Shown: positions 53,956-63,406, numbered from the stretch's first letter. The stretch: DNA of 64,000 nt from Streptomyces sp. NBC_00154 (GCF_026342835.1 NZ_JAPEMI010000001.1:1246501-1310500), one strand, 5' to 3'. The notes: generated by a model not told the origin, from the letters alone. A program made the numbers and translations.

Positions 53956-54915
53956 ATGGCCTTCACAGTGGTCCGGTTCAATCTCGTCGATCCCGCCGCC
54001 ACCCCCGAGTCCCTCTCGGCCCGCTACCGAGCGGCGCTGGAGATGGCCGCGTACGCCGACGGGCACGGCGTCGACACCGTGCAGACCGAGGAACACCACG
54101 GAGCCGCCGACTCCTGGCTGCCCTCCCCCTTCGTCTTCGCAGGATCGGTCTTCGGCGCCACGAACCGGATCGCGGTCACGGTCTCGGCGATCATCGGCCC
54201 GCTGCACGACCCGCTGCGGCTCGCGGAGGACATCGCGGTCCTCGATCTGCTGAGCGGGGGCCGGCTGGTGACGGTCGCAGGCATCGGATACCGGCCCGAG
54301 GAGTACGAACAGGCGGGCGTCGAGTGGGGCAGGCGCGGCCGGCTCCAGGACGAGCTGCTGGAGACCCTGTTGCAGGCGTGGACCGGCGAACCGTTCCCGT
54401 ATCGCGGCCGCACGGTCCAGGTCACTCCGCGCCCCTGTACCCAGCCGCATCCGCTGCTGCTGGTGGGGGGCAGCTCGCGGGCGGCGGCGCGGCGGGCGGC
54501 CCGGCTGGGGCTGCCGTTCTTCCCGAGCGCGCATCTGCCCGAACTGGAGGCGTACTACCACGAGCAGCGCGCGGTCCACGGCACGGAGGGGTTCTGCATG
54601 ATGCCGGCGGCCGAGACGCCGTTGCTTCATGTCTCGGAGGATCCCGACCGGACCTGGGCCGAATACGGTCAGCACTTCCTGCACGAGGCACGGACGTACG
54701 CCTCCTGGCAGTCGAAGGACATCCGCTCGGCCGTACGCTCGGCGGCCACGACGGTGGCGCAGCTGCGGGACGAAGGGGTCTACCGGATCGTCACCCCGCA
54801 GCAGCTGGCCACACTGGAGGCGGACAGCCTGGTGCTGCATCCGCTGTGCGGTGGGATGCCGGTCGAGGAGGGATGGCGCAGCCTGCGGTTGTTCTGCGAC
54901 GCACTCGCACGATGA
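53956..54915 (+). CDS. LLM-class flavin-dependent oxidoreductase
   Basis: A 319-residue bacterial luciferase-like (LLM) TIM-barrel protein using FMN or F420. Motifs: DTVQTEEHHGAADSWLPSPF (the family EHH), then LRLAEDIAVLDLLSGGRLVT and VAGIGYRPEEYEQAGVEW. C-terminal active site helix regions follow. The substrate is unknown. The ATG has GAGGGGACAC upstream. It follows the NCS1 permease on the same strand, so it may act on an imported heterocycle; that link is inference. It converges with glcP across a hairpin. Confidence 0.85.
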   Translation: MAFTVVRFNLVDPAATPESLSARYRAALEMAAYADGHGVDTVQTEEHHGAADSWLPSPFVFAGSVFGATNRIAVTVSAIIGPLHDPLRLAEDIAVLDLLSGGRLVTVAGIGYRPEEYEQAGVEWGRRGRLQDELLETLLQAWTGEPFPYRGRTVQVTPRPCTQPHPLLLVGGSSRAAARRAARLGLPFFPSAHLPELEAYYHEQRAVHGTEGFCMMPAAETPLLHVSEDPDRTWAEYGQHFLHEARTYASWQSKDIRSAVRSAATTVAQLRDEGVYRIVTPQQLATLEADSLVLHPLCGGMPVEEGWRSLRLFCDALAR

Positions 54916-54930
54916 CGTAGGCGGGATGCG

Positions 54931-54966
54931 CGCGTCCCCGGCTCGCGGGCGCGGGCCGGGGACGCG
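54931..54966. terminator. Bidirectional hairpin between LLM gene and glcP
   Basis: Perfect 12-bp inverted repeat CGCGTCCCCGGC (54931-54942) and GCCGGGGACGCG (54955-54966) in the 76-bp gap between convergent genes. Confidence 0.8.
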
Positions 54967-54991
54967 TGGTCGAGGAGAGGGGCAGCGGGGA

Positions 54992-56410
54992 TTAGCCCAT
55001 CTCCTCCAACGCCTTGCCCTTGGTCTCCTTCACGAACTTGAGCACGAAGGGGATCGAGAGCACGGCGAAGCATGTGTAGATGATGTAGGTGCCCGACAGG
55101 TTCCAGTCGGCCAGGCTCGGGAAGCTCGCGGTGATCGCCCAGTTGGCGATCCACTGGGCGGAGGCGGCGACACCGAGTGCGGCGGCGCGGATCCTGTTCG
55201 GGAACATCTCGCCGAGGAAGACCCAGACCACGACACCCCACGACAGGGCGAAGAAGAGCACGAAGACATGGGCCGCGATGAGGGCGACGACGCCCTGGGC
55301 GGTCGGGAGTTTGCCGTTGACCAGATCGGCGGAGAAGGCCCAGGCCTCGAAGGCCAGCGCGATCGCCATACCGGCGGAGCCGGCCAGCGCGAGCGGTCTG
55401 CGGCCGATACGGTCGACCAGGACCATCGCGATCACCGTACCGATGATGTTGACGATCGATGTGGTGAACGACCAGAAGAACGAGTCGGTCGGGTCGATAC
55501 CGACGGACTGCCACAGCGTCGCCGAGTAGTAGAACGCCACGTTGATGCCGACGAGCTGCTGGAAGACCGAGAGGCCGATACCGACCCAGACGATCGGCAG
55601 GAAGCCGAAGCGGCTGCCGAGCAGGTCCTTGAAGGTGGACTTGTGCTCGCGGTGCATGGCTGTCTCGATCTCCAGGACGCGGGCGTCCAGGTCGACGGTC
55701 TTGCCCTCGACCTCACGGAGGATCTCCCGGGCCCGCTCCTTCTTGCCGACCGAGATCAGGAAGCGCGGCGACTCGGGGATCGCGAAGGACAGCAGCCCGT
55801 ACAGCAGCGCGGGAACGACCATCACACCGAGCATCCACTGCCAGGCTTCCAGGCCGCCGATCGTGCCGCGCTGCTTGCCGTCGGCCATCTGCAGGATGCC
55901 GAAGTTCACCAGCTGCGAGATGGCGATGCCGATGACGATCGCAGCCTGCTGGAAGGAGCCGAGCCTGCCACGGTAGGCGGCCGGCGAGACCTCGGCGATG
56001 TAGGCCGGGCCGATGACCGAGGCCATACCGATGGCGAAGCCGCCGATGATCCGCCAGAAGGCAAGATCCCAGAGGGCGAACGGGAGCGCCGAGCCGACTG
56101 CGCTGATGGTGAACAGCACCGAGGCGATCCGCATGCATCGGATGCGGCCGATCCGGTCGGCGATACGGCCCGCCGTGGCGGCGCCGATGGCGCAGCCGAT
56201 CAGAGCGATGGCGATGACCTGGGCAAGCGTTCCGGAGCCGATGTCGTAGCGGTCCCGGATCGCCTCGACGGCGCCGTTGATCACGGCGCTGTCGTAGCCG
56301 AAGAGGAAGCCACCCATCGCAGCGGCTGCCGTGATGAAGATGACGTGGCCGAGGTGTTCCGGATGGGCTGCTCGGGCTCCGGATCCCGGTGTCTGCGATG
56401 TGCTGGTCAC
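54992..56410 (-). CDS. glcP: Glucose permease GlcP (sugar porter MFS)
   Basis: A 472-residue sugar porter with twelve membrane segments. Family motifs: GGFLFGYDSAVINGAVEAIR near the start, RIADRIGRIRCM after segment 2, PESPRFLI mid-protein, VGIGLSVFQQLVGINVAFYY in segment 7, and VDRIGRRPLALAG. The C-terminus ends with KFVKETKGKALEEM. In S. coelicolor the major glucose permease glcP1 lies beside smc and this position matches. Glucose enters by H+ symport and is phosphorylated by glucokinase. The GTG start is followed upstream by ACTTGAA-type repeats. Confidence 0.85.
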   Translation of the reverse strand: MTSTSQTPGSGARAAHPEHLGHVIFITAAAAMGGFLFGYDSAVINGAVEAIRDRYDIGSGTLAQVIAIALIGCAIGAATAGRIADRIGRIRCMRIASVLFTISAVGSALPFALWDLAFWRIIGGFAIGMASVIGPAYIAEVSPAAYRGRLGSFQQAAIVIGIAISQLVNFGILQMADGKQRGTIGGLEAWQWMLGVMVVPALLYGLLSFAIPESPRFLISVGKKERAREILREVEGKTVDLDARVLEIETAMHREHKSTFKDLLGSRFGFLPIVWVGIGLSVFQQLVGINVAFYYSATLWQSVGIDPTDSFFWSFTTSIVNIIGTVIAMVLVDRIGRRPLALAGSAGMAIALAFEAWAFSADLVNGKLPTAQGVVALIAAHVFVLFFALSWGVVVWVFLGEMFPNRIRAAALGVAASAQWIANWAITASFPSLADWNLSGTYIIYTCFAVLSIPFVLKFVKETKGKALEEMG

Positions 56411-56433
56411 ATGAACTCCTGGTGCCTGGCCGC

Positions 56434-56626
56434 GTCGTCAGGCGTGGGGGGCGAGTCGTCAGGCGTGGGGGCGAACTCTTCTCAAGTGGCACACAACTTT
56501 TCGTCCGCCACCACTTGAAGTTAAAAACGACGCTTCAGAGAGTATGTGTTCAAGTTTCGAAGTCAAAAATCCGCCATGGCCCACTTCTACCCAGGACCAC
56601 TCAAAAGGTGCGTTGAAGACTTGAAG
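56434..56626 (-). promoter_or_regulatory. glcP upstream region with ACTTGAA repeats
   Basis: An A+T-rich stretch, unusual here, with an 8-bp inverted repeat TCAAGTGG (56482-56489) / CCACTTGA (56511-56518). Further ACTTGAAG-type copies lie at 56512-56519 and 56619-56626, with TTCAAGT near 56549. A 21-nt direct duplication (56434-56454 and 56455-56474) lies beside the glcP start. The repeats are probable operator sites for glcP regulation. Confidence 0.55.
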
Positions 56627-56639
56627 AATATGTAAAGCT

Positions 56640-59600
56640 TCAGCGCAGTCGCTGGCTGATGACCTTGGAGACCCCGTCACCCTGCATCGACACGCCGTAC
56701 AGCGCGTCGGCGACCTCCATCGTCCGCTTCTGATGCGTGATCACGATGAGCTGCGAGCTCTCCTGGAGCTCCTCCATGATCCGGATCAGTCGCTGCAGAT
56801 TGGTGTCGTCGAGCGCGGCCTCGACCTCGTCCATCACATAGAACGGGCTCGGCCTCGCCTTGAAGATCGAGACCAGCAACGCGACGGCCGTCAGCGACCG
56901 CTCACCGCCCGACAGCAGGGAGAGCCGCTTGACCTTCTTGCCCGGCGGGCGGGCCTCGACGTCGACACCGGTCGCCAGCATGTTGTCCGGATCAGTCAGG
57001 ACGAGCCGGCCCTCGCCGCCCGGGAAGAGCCGTGAGAAGACGCCCTCGAACTCGCGGGCCGTGTCCCGGTATGCCTCCGTGAACACCTGCTCGACCCGCT
57101 CGTCGACCTCCTTGATCACCTGCATCAGATCGGCCCGGGTCTTCTTCAGGTCTTCGAGCTGCTCGGAGAGGAACTTGTGCCGCTCCTCCAACGCCGAGAA
57201 CTCCTCGAGGGCGAGCGGATTCACCTTCCCGAGTTGCTGATACGCCCGTTCGGCGGACTTCAGCCGCTTCTCCTGCTCAGCCCTGACGAACGGCTTCGGC
57301 TGGTTGCGCGGGTGCTCCGGGTCCTCCGGCAACTCCTCGCCCTCCGCGGCCGGCGACGGCGGCACCAGCTGGTCGGGGCCGTACTCGCCGACCAGTCCGG
57401 CCGGCTCCACGCCCAGCTCCTCGAGGGCCTTCGCCTCCAGCTGCTCTATCCGCAGCCGCTTCTCGGCGCCCAGCACCTCGCCGCGGTGGACGGAGTCGGT
57501 CAGCTTGTCCAGCTCGCCCTTGAGCTCACGGCCGTGGCCGCGCTCGGCGGTCAGCTCCCGCTCGCGCTCCGCCTTCGCCGCCTCGGCCGCGACCCGCTCC
57601 TCCTCGGCCCGTACGACGGACACCTCGACGTGGGCGAGGAGCTGACGGGCGCCGGACGCGACGGCTGAGGCGACCGCGGCCTCGTGGCGCAACCGGGTGC
57701 GGCGCTGCTCGGCACGGGCGCGGGCCTCGCGTTCGGCACGGGCGCCACGGTCGAGGGAGTCGGCGCGGCCGGCGAGCCCCTTGACGCGTTCCTCGTGGGT
57801 ACGCACCTGGAGGCGGGCCTCCATCTCGGTCTGGCGGGCATTGGCCCCGTCGGCGGCGAGCCGGTCGCGCACGGAATGGTCGGGCTCCTCCTCGACCGGC
57901 ATCTCCTCGGCCACGAGCAGCCGCTCGGCCAGCTCCTCGGCCTCCTCGGTCGCCCGCTCCAGGGCGTCCTGGGCGCGGGCGGCGGAGGCGGCCGACCGCT
58001 CGGCCTCACCCGCGGCGCCGCGCGCCTGCCCCGCGAGCCGCCCGAGCTGCTGGGCCACCCCGGACTTCTCCCGCTCGGCGGCCCTGCGCCGCTCCGCCAG
58101 CTCCTCCACAAGTTCGGCGCAGGCGCTGCGCCGCTCCCCCGCGAGTCGCTGGGCCTCGGCCAACTCGGCACACCGAACGGCAAGTTCCGCCAGCTCGGCG
58201 GCGGCCTCGTCGACGGACGCCTGCACCTCGAGAAGACTGGGCGCGCCGGCGGACCCGCCGTGCGCGAAGTGGGCCCCCAGGACATCTCCTTCGCCGGTCA
58301 CGGCGGTCAGCTCGGGATGCGCGGCAACGAGATCCTCGGCGTCCTCCAGCGTGGGGACGACCACCATGCCCCGCACGAGCCCGCGCACGGCGCCCATCAG
58401 CTCGGCGGGCCCCTGAACAAGATCGGCCACGGCCGGCGGGGCGTCCGGGCCCGCCGCACGAGGCACCGGGCCGGACGCCCCGGCGAGCCCGGCGACACCG
58501 TGGGCCGGGGCGCCCTGACCCGGTACGTGCCCCGCACCCGCCGCGCCACCCAGCAGCAACGCCGCCCGCCCCGCGTCCTGCTTGCGCAACAGGCGGATCG
58601 CGTTCGCTGCCGTGGCCGGATCCGTCACGGCCACCGCATCCGCCGCAGCGCCCAGTGCCGCCGCCACCGCCACCTCGTGGCCCGGGGCCACCGTCAGGAG
58701 TTCCGCGGCGGGGCCGAGCAGACCCGACAGGCTGTCCTTCGAGGCGAGCAGCACCCCCGTGCCGTCCTTGCGGCGCAGGCCCAGGGCCAGTGCCTCGTGC
58801 CGGGCCGCTACCGCCGCCCGCTTGCGCTCCGCACCGGTGGCGGCCTCCCGGGCGGCCGAGAGGGCCGCCTCCGCCTCCGCCAGCTCCCGTCTGGCGGCAT
58901 CGTGGCGCTCGCCCAGCTCCTCGTCGCCCGCGTCCAGGCCCTCCACCTCGGCCTTGAGCTGCTCGTACTCCTCCTGCGCTGCGGCCGCCCGCTCCTGCGC
59001 CTCGTCGCGCGAGGCGGCCAGCCGGTCGATCTCCGCCTGCGCCGAACCGGCCCGGCTTCGGGCCGCATTGACCTGTCCGGTCAGCCGCGCCAGCCCTTCG
59101 CGACGGTCCGCGATGGCTCGGGCCGCGTCCTTGAGCCTGCGTTCTTCGGCAGCCAACTCCCTTTCCAGTTCGGCCCGGTGGGCGGCGGTGTCCTCCAGCG
59201 CGTGTTCCGCCGCCTCCAGCGCGGCCTCCAGCTCCGCCTCCTGCTCACGGATCCGGGCGGCCTCGCGCTCCATGTCCTCCGGGTCGCGACCGCGCCGCTC
59301 CTCCTCCGGTGCGGTGGTGGCGCTCTTCACCCGGGCGTCGGCGAGCGAGATCGTGCCGCGTACCCGTTCGGCCAGCTGCGAGAGCTCGTACCAGGTCTGC
59401 TGGGCGCGCTGCAGCCGCGGCGCCAGCCGCCGTACCTCGTCCTCCAGCTCCGCCTCACGTGCCAGAGCCGCCTTGAGCTCTGCCTCAGCCGCTTCCCGGC
59501 GCTGCTTCAGCGCAGCTTCGTCGGCGATCTCGCTGCGCAGCGCGTTGCGCAGCCGCATCAGGTCGTCGGCGAGCAGCCGCAGGCGGGCGTCGCGCAGATC

Positions 59601-60260
59601 GGCCTGGATGACGGCGGCCCGCCGGGCCACGGCCGCCTGCCGGCCCAACGGTTTCAGCTGCCGCCGCAGTTCGTCCGTCAGATCCTGGACGCGGGCCAGG
59701 TTGGCCCCCATCGCGTCCAGTTTCCGCAGCGCCTTCTCCTTCCGCTTGCGGTGCTTCAGCACGCCTGCGGCTTCCTCGATGAACGCGCGCCGCCCCATCG
59801 GATCGGCATGGAGTACGGAGTCCAGCTGGCCCTGCCCCACGATGACGTGCATCTCCCGGCCGATACCGGAGTCCGAGAGCAGTTCCTGGATGTCGAGGAG
59901 CCGGCAGGTGTCGCCGTTGATCTGGTACTCGCTGCCGCCGTTGCGGAACATGATCCGAGTGATCGTCACTTCGGCGTATTCGATGGGCAGCGCACCATCC
60001 GCATTGTCGATGGTCAGCGATACTTCGGCGCGTCCGAGCGGCGGCCGACCGGTGGTGCCGGCGAAGATCACGTCTTCCATCTTGCCGCCGCGCAGGGATT
60101 TGGCTCCCTGCTCACCCATGACCCAGGAGAGCGCATCCACCACATTGGACTTGCCGGAACCGTTGGGACCGACGACACAGGTGATCCCCGGTTCGAACCG
60201 CAGGGTCGTGGCGGAGGCGAACGATTTGAAACCACGCAGGGTCAGGGCCTTGAGATGCAC
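56640..60260 (-). CDS. smc: Chromosome segregation/condensation ATPase SMC
   Basis: A 1206-residue SMC. N-terminal Walker A GPNGSGKSNVVDALSW, a long coiled coil rich in Ala/Arg/Glu, a hinge about residues 500-680 (VAVAAALGAAADAVAVTDPA), a second coiled coil, and the C-terminal ABC signature LSGGERSLTAVALLVSIFKA with Walker B FYVMDEVEAALDD. It forms condensin with ScpAB and compacts chromosomes. The GTG start gives HLKALTLRGFKSFASATTLR. Its gene lies between glcP and a small coiled-coil gene, the standard Streptomyces order. Confidence 0.96.
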   Translation of the reverse strand: MHLKALTLRGFKSFASATTLRFEPGITCVVGPNGSGKSNVVDALSWVMGEQGAKSLRGGKMEDVIFAGTTGRPPLGRAEVSLTIDNADGALPIEYAEVTITRIMFRNGGSEYQINGDTCRLLDIQELLSDSGIGREMHVIVGQGQLDSVLHADPMGRRAFIEEAAGVLKHRKRKEKALRKLDAMGANLARVQDLTDELRRQLKPLGRQAAVARRAAVIQADLRDARLRLLADDLMRLRNALRSEIADEAALKQRREAAEAELKAALAREAELEDEVRRLAPRLQRAQQTWYELSQLAERVRGTISLADARVKSATTAPEEERRGRDPEDMEREAARIREQEAELEAALEAAEHALEDTAAHRAELERELAAEERRLKDAARAIADRREGLARLTGQVNAARSRAGSAQAEIDRLAASRDEAQERAAAAQEEYEQLKAEVEGLDAGDEELGERHDAARRELAEAEAALSAAREAATGAERKRAAVAARHEALALGLRRKDGTGVLLASKDSLSGLLGPAAELLTVAPGHEVAVAAALGAAADAVAVTDPATAANAIRLLRKQDAGRAALLLGGAAGAGHVPGQGAPAHGVAGLAGASGPVPRAAGPDAPPAVADLVQGPAELMGAVRGLVRGMVVVPTLEDAEDLVAAHPELTAVTGEGDVLGAHFAHGGSAGAPSLLEVQASVDEAAAELAELAVRCAELAEAQRLAGERRSACAELVEELAERRRAAEREKSGVAQQLGRLAGQARGAAGEAERSAASAARAQDALERATEEAEELAERLLVAEEMPVEEEPDHSVRDRLAADGANARQTEMEARLQVRTHEERVKGLAGRADSLDRGARAEREARARAEQRRTRLRHEAAVASAVASGARQLLAHVEVSVVRAEEERVAAEAAKAERERELTAERGHGRELKGELDKLTDSVHRGEVLGAEKRLRIEQLEAKALEELGVEPAGLVGEYGPDQLVPPSPAAEGEELPEDPEHPRNQPKPFVRAEQEKRLKSAERAYQQLGKVNPLALEEFSALEERHKFLSEQLEDLKKTRADLMQVIKEVDERVEQVFTEAYRDTAREFEGVFSRLFPGGEGRLVLTDPDNMLATGVDVEARPPGKKVKRLSLLSGGERSLTAVALLVSIFKARPSPFYVMDEVEAALDDTNLQRLIRIMEELQESSQLIVITHQKRTMEVADALYGVSMQGDGVSKVISQRLR

Positions 60261-60380
60261 GCCGCCGGACTCTACCTTTCGCTCTCGGTTTCGCTGATGA
60301 AGGTGCAGGGCACATCAGACGGTAAGGGAAGGGGTGTACGTCCGGGGGCGGTCCGGCGCAGGTCCGCGAGATAAAGAAAG

Positions 60381-60402
60381 AAGGGACGCCGAGGCGCCCC
60401 TT
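60381..60402 (-). terminator. Hairpin between the small coiled-coil gene and smc
   Basis: Inverted repeat AAGGGACGCC (60381-60390) and GGCGCCCCTT (60393-60402) with one mismatch and a 2-nt loop. On the minus strand it is followed by a T-rich CTTCTTTCTTTAT, so it likely ends transcripts of the gene at 60557. Confidence 0.6.
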
Positions 60403-60556
60403 TAAATCTTGCTGCTGTGCTGCGTGACGGATCAAGAACGCGGCGGATCAATAACGCGACAGATCAGATCGATGATCTTCAGTGACCCGGTGACGATCCG
60501 GTGATGAACTCAGACGGCTGACGCAAGCAGCCCGACCGGCCCCTGTGGGCCTTCGG

Positions 60557-60769
60557 TCAGGTCAGCGCCGGCTCCGCCTGGGGTACGTCAATGTCGATGC
60601 TGTCGAGCAGCGACTCTTGGTGCTGGGCGGCGGCGTTGAGCGCGTCGTTCTCGTCCTGAATCCGTACGAGCTCGGATTCAAGATCCTGGACGCGCTGCTG
60701 GAGCCGTCGCATCTCGGCGAGGAGTCGCGGGTCGGAACCGCCGACGTAACCGAGAAGCGCCTTTGCCAT
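60557..60769 (-). CDS. Small conserved coiled-coil protein
   Basis: A 70-residue protein starting at ATG behind GGAGGACC: AKALLGYVGGSDPRLLAEMR then RRLQQRVQDLESELVRIQDE, a short heptad coiled coil, and an acidic SIDIDVPQAEPAL tail. Proteins of this kind are conserved upstream of smc in Streptomyces. The function is unknown. It could be a small protein partner of the SMC complex, but that is only suggested by position. A hairpin separates it from smc. Confidence 0.75.
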   Translation of the reverse strand: MAKALLGYVGGSDPRLLAEMRRLQQRVQDLESELVRIQDENDALNAAAQHQESLLDSIDIDVPQAEPALT

Positions 60770-61208
60770 GATGGATGGTCCTCCACACTGAGTGACCGAC
60801 CGATGCGGTGTGGGTCGTGAGGGAATCGCACCCGCGGTGCTCGGCAGCGCTCTGTCATCACTGCGGTTCTGCTGCCAACCAGCTCTGCCAAACAGCTAAG
60901 GTGCGCGGGGTTTTCAGCGTCTCACCAAAAAGTTTGACGGTCAACACGATCACACCCAGTAAAGGCGGGCGTCCCCGGGGCGCGCGGCTTGACGATCACG
61001 CGGCGCGACTCTCCTGCGGGGTCCTGAAGGGCGTGGAGATCATCCCTACTGCCGCAGCCTGGCATGCCGACCGATTCTTGGCAACCACCCGGTCCTTTCG
61101 CAGGTCATTTCATGTGTACGCGGATCAGCGGCGTACACCGTCACGCCGCGCCGCCCGTCGAACACGGTCCGAACACGGCCCCGAATTCGATCGGCATTCG
61201 GATCACGG
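60770..61208. other. Intergenic region with tRNA-like remnant
   Basis: About 440 bp without a supported gene. On the minus strand around 60815-60896 there are GGCAGAGCTGGT-type D-loop and TGCGATTCC-like T-loop pieces, but no matching acceptor stem, so it is not a working tRNA. A TTGACGGTCAA palindrome lies near 60935. The rest should contain the promoter of the small coiled-coil gene. Confidence 0.4.
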
Positions 61209-61490
61209 TCAGCGGACGGCGAACCCCTCGTAACCACCGCGCGGGGTGTCCCAGATCTCAGTGACTCCGTCCACGCGGCCGGGTGTGTCGTCGGACCGCA
61301 GCCACTCCAGCAGACGGTGGCAATTCTCACGTTGCCCTTCGGCGACAACCTGCACCCGACCGTCGTCGAGATTGAGGGCGAATCCGGTGAGCCCTCCGAT
61401 CTCCAAAGCATTTGCCCTGGTGAACCAGCGGAACCCTACTTGCTGTACTCGGCCGCGCACCCAAGCAGTGAGCCGCACATCTTCGTCCAT
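61209..61490 (-). CDS. acyP: Acylphosphatase
   Basis: A 93-residue acylphosphatase hydrolysing acyl phosphates such as carbamoyl or acetyl phosphate. The signature [20 protein letters not shown] includes the catalytic Arg, and [20 protein letters not shown] holds the Asn. Length is standard. The start ATG at 61490 is chosen; it is divergent from the CAP-domain gene. It lies in the usual smc neighbourhood of Streptomyces. No oddity is seen. Confidence 0.93.
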   Translation of the reverse strand: MDEDVRLTAWVRGRVQQVGFRWFTRANALEIGGLTGFALNLDDGRVQVVAEGQRENCHRLLEWLRSDDTPGRVDGVTEIWDTPRGGYEGFAVR

Positions 61491-61635
61491 GCCAGAACGC
61501 TAACCGGCCAATTGCTCAACGAGCACTTCGGCCCCATAGGCCATGGCGTACAGTCCGGTCGCAATAGCCTCACCTGATCGGGTGAGGCATGTTGACGCCG
61601 GGAATGGCGTCCAGATCGCCAGAAGGGGACAGCAG

Positions 61636-62592
61636 ATGGGCCGCCATCGACGCTCCGCCGCAGGTCCCGAAGCAGGTCCGGCCGGCGATGCGTACCCGAC
61701 CGCGAACACCCGCCGCCACCGGGGCGCACGCCGCAGGAAGCGGTCCGCCATGCAACTGCGCACCGGACTGGTCGGCGTCTCCGCGGCCATGGCCGTCGGA
61801 GCCGTGGCCGTGGCCTCCGGACTGCTGCCGGGCGGCGCCGGCTACCACGTGAGCGGCGGCACGGCCGCCGACCAGGTCCGCGCGAAGGGGGTGCCGGACC
61901 TGCTGACGCAGGGCGGTTCCACCACGGCGCCGGCCGACCGCGGCATGTCGTCGGCCTCGGCCAGCCGCGGTACGGGGCGTTCCCAGGGGCCCGAGGGGTC
62001 GCGCTCCCCCAGTTCCTCCGCAACGCCGTCCGCCTCGCCTTCGAAGAAGACCGAGCAGACGAAGCAGGCGGAGAGGACGGAAGAGAGCGCTGCGCCCTCG
62101 GCGGCCGACAGGACCGGCGCCGCCCCGGCGACGGCGACCCCGACGGCCAAGGCCTCGGCGCCCCCGAAGACGTCGGCCGCCGCTCCGACCCGCCAGGCCT
62201 CGCCCTCGGCTGCCGACACCTCCGCACAGGCGGCCGTGCTCGCGCTGGTCAACGAGGAGCGCGCGAAGGTCGGCTGCAGCCCGGTGACGGCCAGCGCCTC
62301 GCTCGCCTCGCTGGCCCAGGACTTCAGTGACGACATGGCGGCCCGCGGCTTCTTCAGCCACACCGACCCGGACGGCCAGACCCCCTGGGACCGTGCCACC
62401 AAGGCCGGCGTGAAGGGGCTCGGCGGCGAGAACATCGCCCGCGGCCAGGCCGACGCACAGGCCGTGATGGCCTCCTGGATGAACAGCGAAGGCCACCGAG
62501 CAAACATTCTCAACTGCGACTACAAGACGCTCGGTGTCGGAGTGCACTACGGCTCCGGCGGCCCCTGGTGGACGCAGGACTTCGGCTTCTGA
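61636..62592 (+). CDS. Secreted CAP-domain (SCP/PR1-like) protein
   Basis: A 318-residue secreted protein starting at ATG behind AAGGGGAC. A basic N-terminus leads to a hydrophobic signal or anchor (LVGVSAAMAVGAVAVASGLL, about residues 40-60). Residues 90-195 are a Ser/Ala/Pro/Thr-rich linker. The C-terminal 125 residues are a CAP domain: VLALVNEERAKVGCSPVTAS, FFSHTDPDGQTPWDRATKAG, GGENIARGQADAQAVMASWM and NILNCDYKTLGVGVHYGSGG. Bacterial CAP proteins are extracellular and mostly of unknown function. It is divergent from acyP. Confidence 0.9.
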   Translation: MGRHRRSAAGPEAGPAGDAYPTANTRRHRGARRRKRSAMQLRTGLVGVSAAMAVGAVAVASGLLPGGAGYHVSGGTAADQVRAKGVPDLLTQGGSTTAPADRGMSSASASRGTGRSQGPEGSRSPSSSATPSASPSKKTEQTKQAERTEESAAPSAADRTGAAPATATPTAKASAPPKTSAAAPTRQASPSAADTSAQAAVLALVNEERAKVGCSPVTASASLASLAQDFSDDMAARGFFSHTDPDGQTPWDRATKAGVKGLGGENIARGQADAQAVMASWMNSEGHRANILNCDYKTLGVGVHYGSGGPWWTQDFGF

Positions 62593-63049
62593 GATTTTCG
62601 CAGGTCGGCGACCTGCCAGCTTTCCTGGGCCGTCTCGGGGCCGTTATCGGCAACCGAGGCGGCCCGAACTGTGTCTCGGCCGCCCGCGTACTCCGCCCTC
62701 TCTGCTCATGGTCAGCCGTGAGCTTGCGGCCATCATCAATCCCGGCTGCGCCACGGAGACGGCAGGCCGCGAGTACCTGGATCACCTGAACACACTCACT
62801 CGCGCCGAGGGGCGTGTCGCCGTGAGGCTCCGTCCGGGCGGGCGGGGAGCGGCCCCGTAGGCTCCCCGCCGTAGACTTGACAGGGAGCTTGAGCCTTGTC
62901 AGACGTCCAGTTCAGGCGGGTTCCACCCGGCAAGGGCAGCGGGATTGGAGTTTCCCACGGCTCCGGCCACCGCGGGCTCTCTCCAATGAGCGGAAGCCTC
63001 TGCCTCGCTTTGTGAGCGGTGGAATCCCCTCAGGAAGGACGTGGGGCAG
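62593..63049. other. Intergenic region, mostly unassigned
   Basis: About 455 bp. It contains a terminator-like repeat at 62841-62870 and a short open frame 62708-62860 (about 50 codons, start VSRELAAIINPG) with no ribosome site and no recognisable family. I see nothing else convincing. Confidence 0.4.
62841..62870. terminator. Hairpin downstream of the CAP-domain gene
   Basis: Perfect 10-bp inverted repeat GGCGGGGAGC (62841-62850) and GCTCCCCGCC (62861-62870) with a 10-nt loop. Confidence 0.65.
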
Positions 63050-63406
63050 ATGAGCCACCATGTGAGCCAGGTGCCCATCCGTGACATCACAGTGGCCGCT
63101 TCGACTGTGCGCTGGATTTTCCCCCATGTGGCCGCGTCGGCTGTGCGCTGGATTTTCCCCGTCGTCATAGCAGTGGTCGTGGTCGCTGTTCTGATTGGCC
63201 TCGTCCGGCGGGACTCGCGCCGTCGGTCTCGAGCACGACATCAGGGACCACGGGCCGAGCGTTCCTCCCGAAGCCGGCGGCTGAGGGATGCAGACGATCT
63301 CGGGGAAGGTCTCAGCCCATATGAGCTCAACCGGCCGTCTTCGCCAAGGGACACACACAAGGATGACAACGGTGGGGCTTTTGGCAGTGGCGGACCCAGC
63401 GGCTGA
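63050..63406 (+). CDS. DUF6479-type small membrane protein
   Basis: A 118-residue protein from ATG 63050, or 121 from GTG 63041, both behind AGGAAGGAC. It has a short N-terminal part with a duplicated VAAS(T/A)VRWIFP unit, one membrane segment (VVIAVVVVAVLIGLV, about residues 38-52), then a basic, polar tail that ends LSPYELNRPSSPRD and GGAFGSGGPSG. The closing FGSGGP motif and the charged mid-part are typical of the DUF6479 family of Streptomyces. Function is unknown. Confidence 0.7.
   Translation: MSHHVSQVPIRDITVAASTVRWIFPHVAASAVRWIFPVVIAVVVVAVLIGLVRRDSRRRSRARHQGPRAERSSRSRRLRDADDLGEGLSPYELNRPSSPRDTHKDDNGGAFGSGGPSG
63092..63163 (+). repeat. 36-bp tandem duplication inside the DUF6479 gene
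   Basis: Two 36-bp units start at 63092 and 63128. They share GCGCTGGATTTTCCCC and differ at a few bases. They encode VAASTVRWIFPH and VAASAVRWIFPV. Confidence 0.8.

Noticed and set aside
60810..60900. A tRNA-like sequence on the minus strand with GGCAGAGCTGGT and TGCGATTCC
   Set aside because: The 3' acceptor-like ACGACCC has no complement at the 5' side, and the anticodon arm does not fold. At best it is a remnant.
62708..62860. A 50-codon plus-strand ORF after the CAP-domain gene
   Set aside because: No ribosome site, no family and an Arg/Gly-rich end. It ends at a terminator-like repeat, so coding is not supported.
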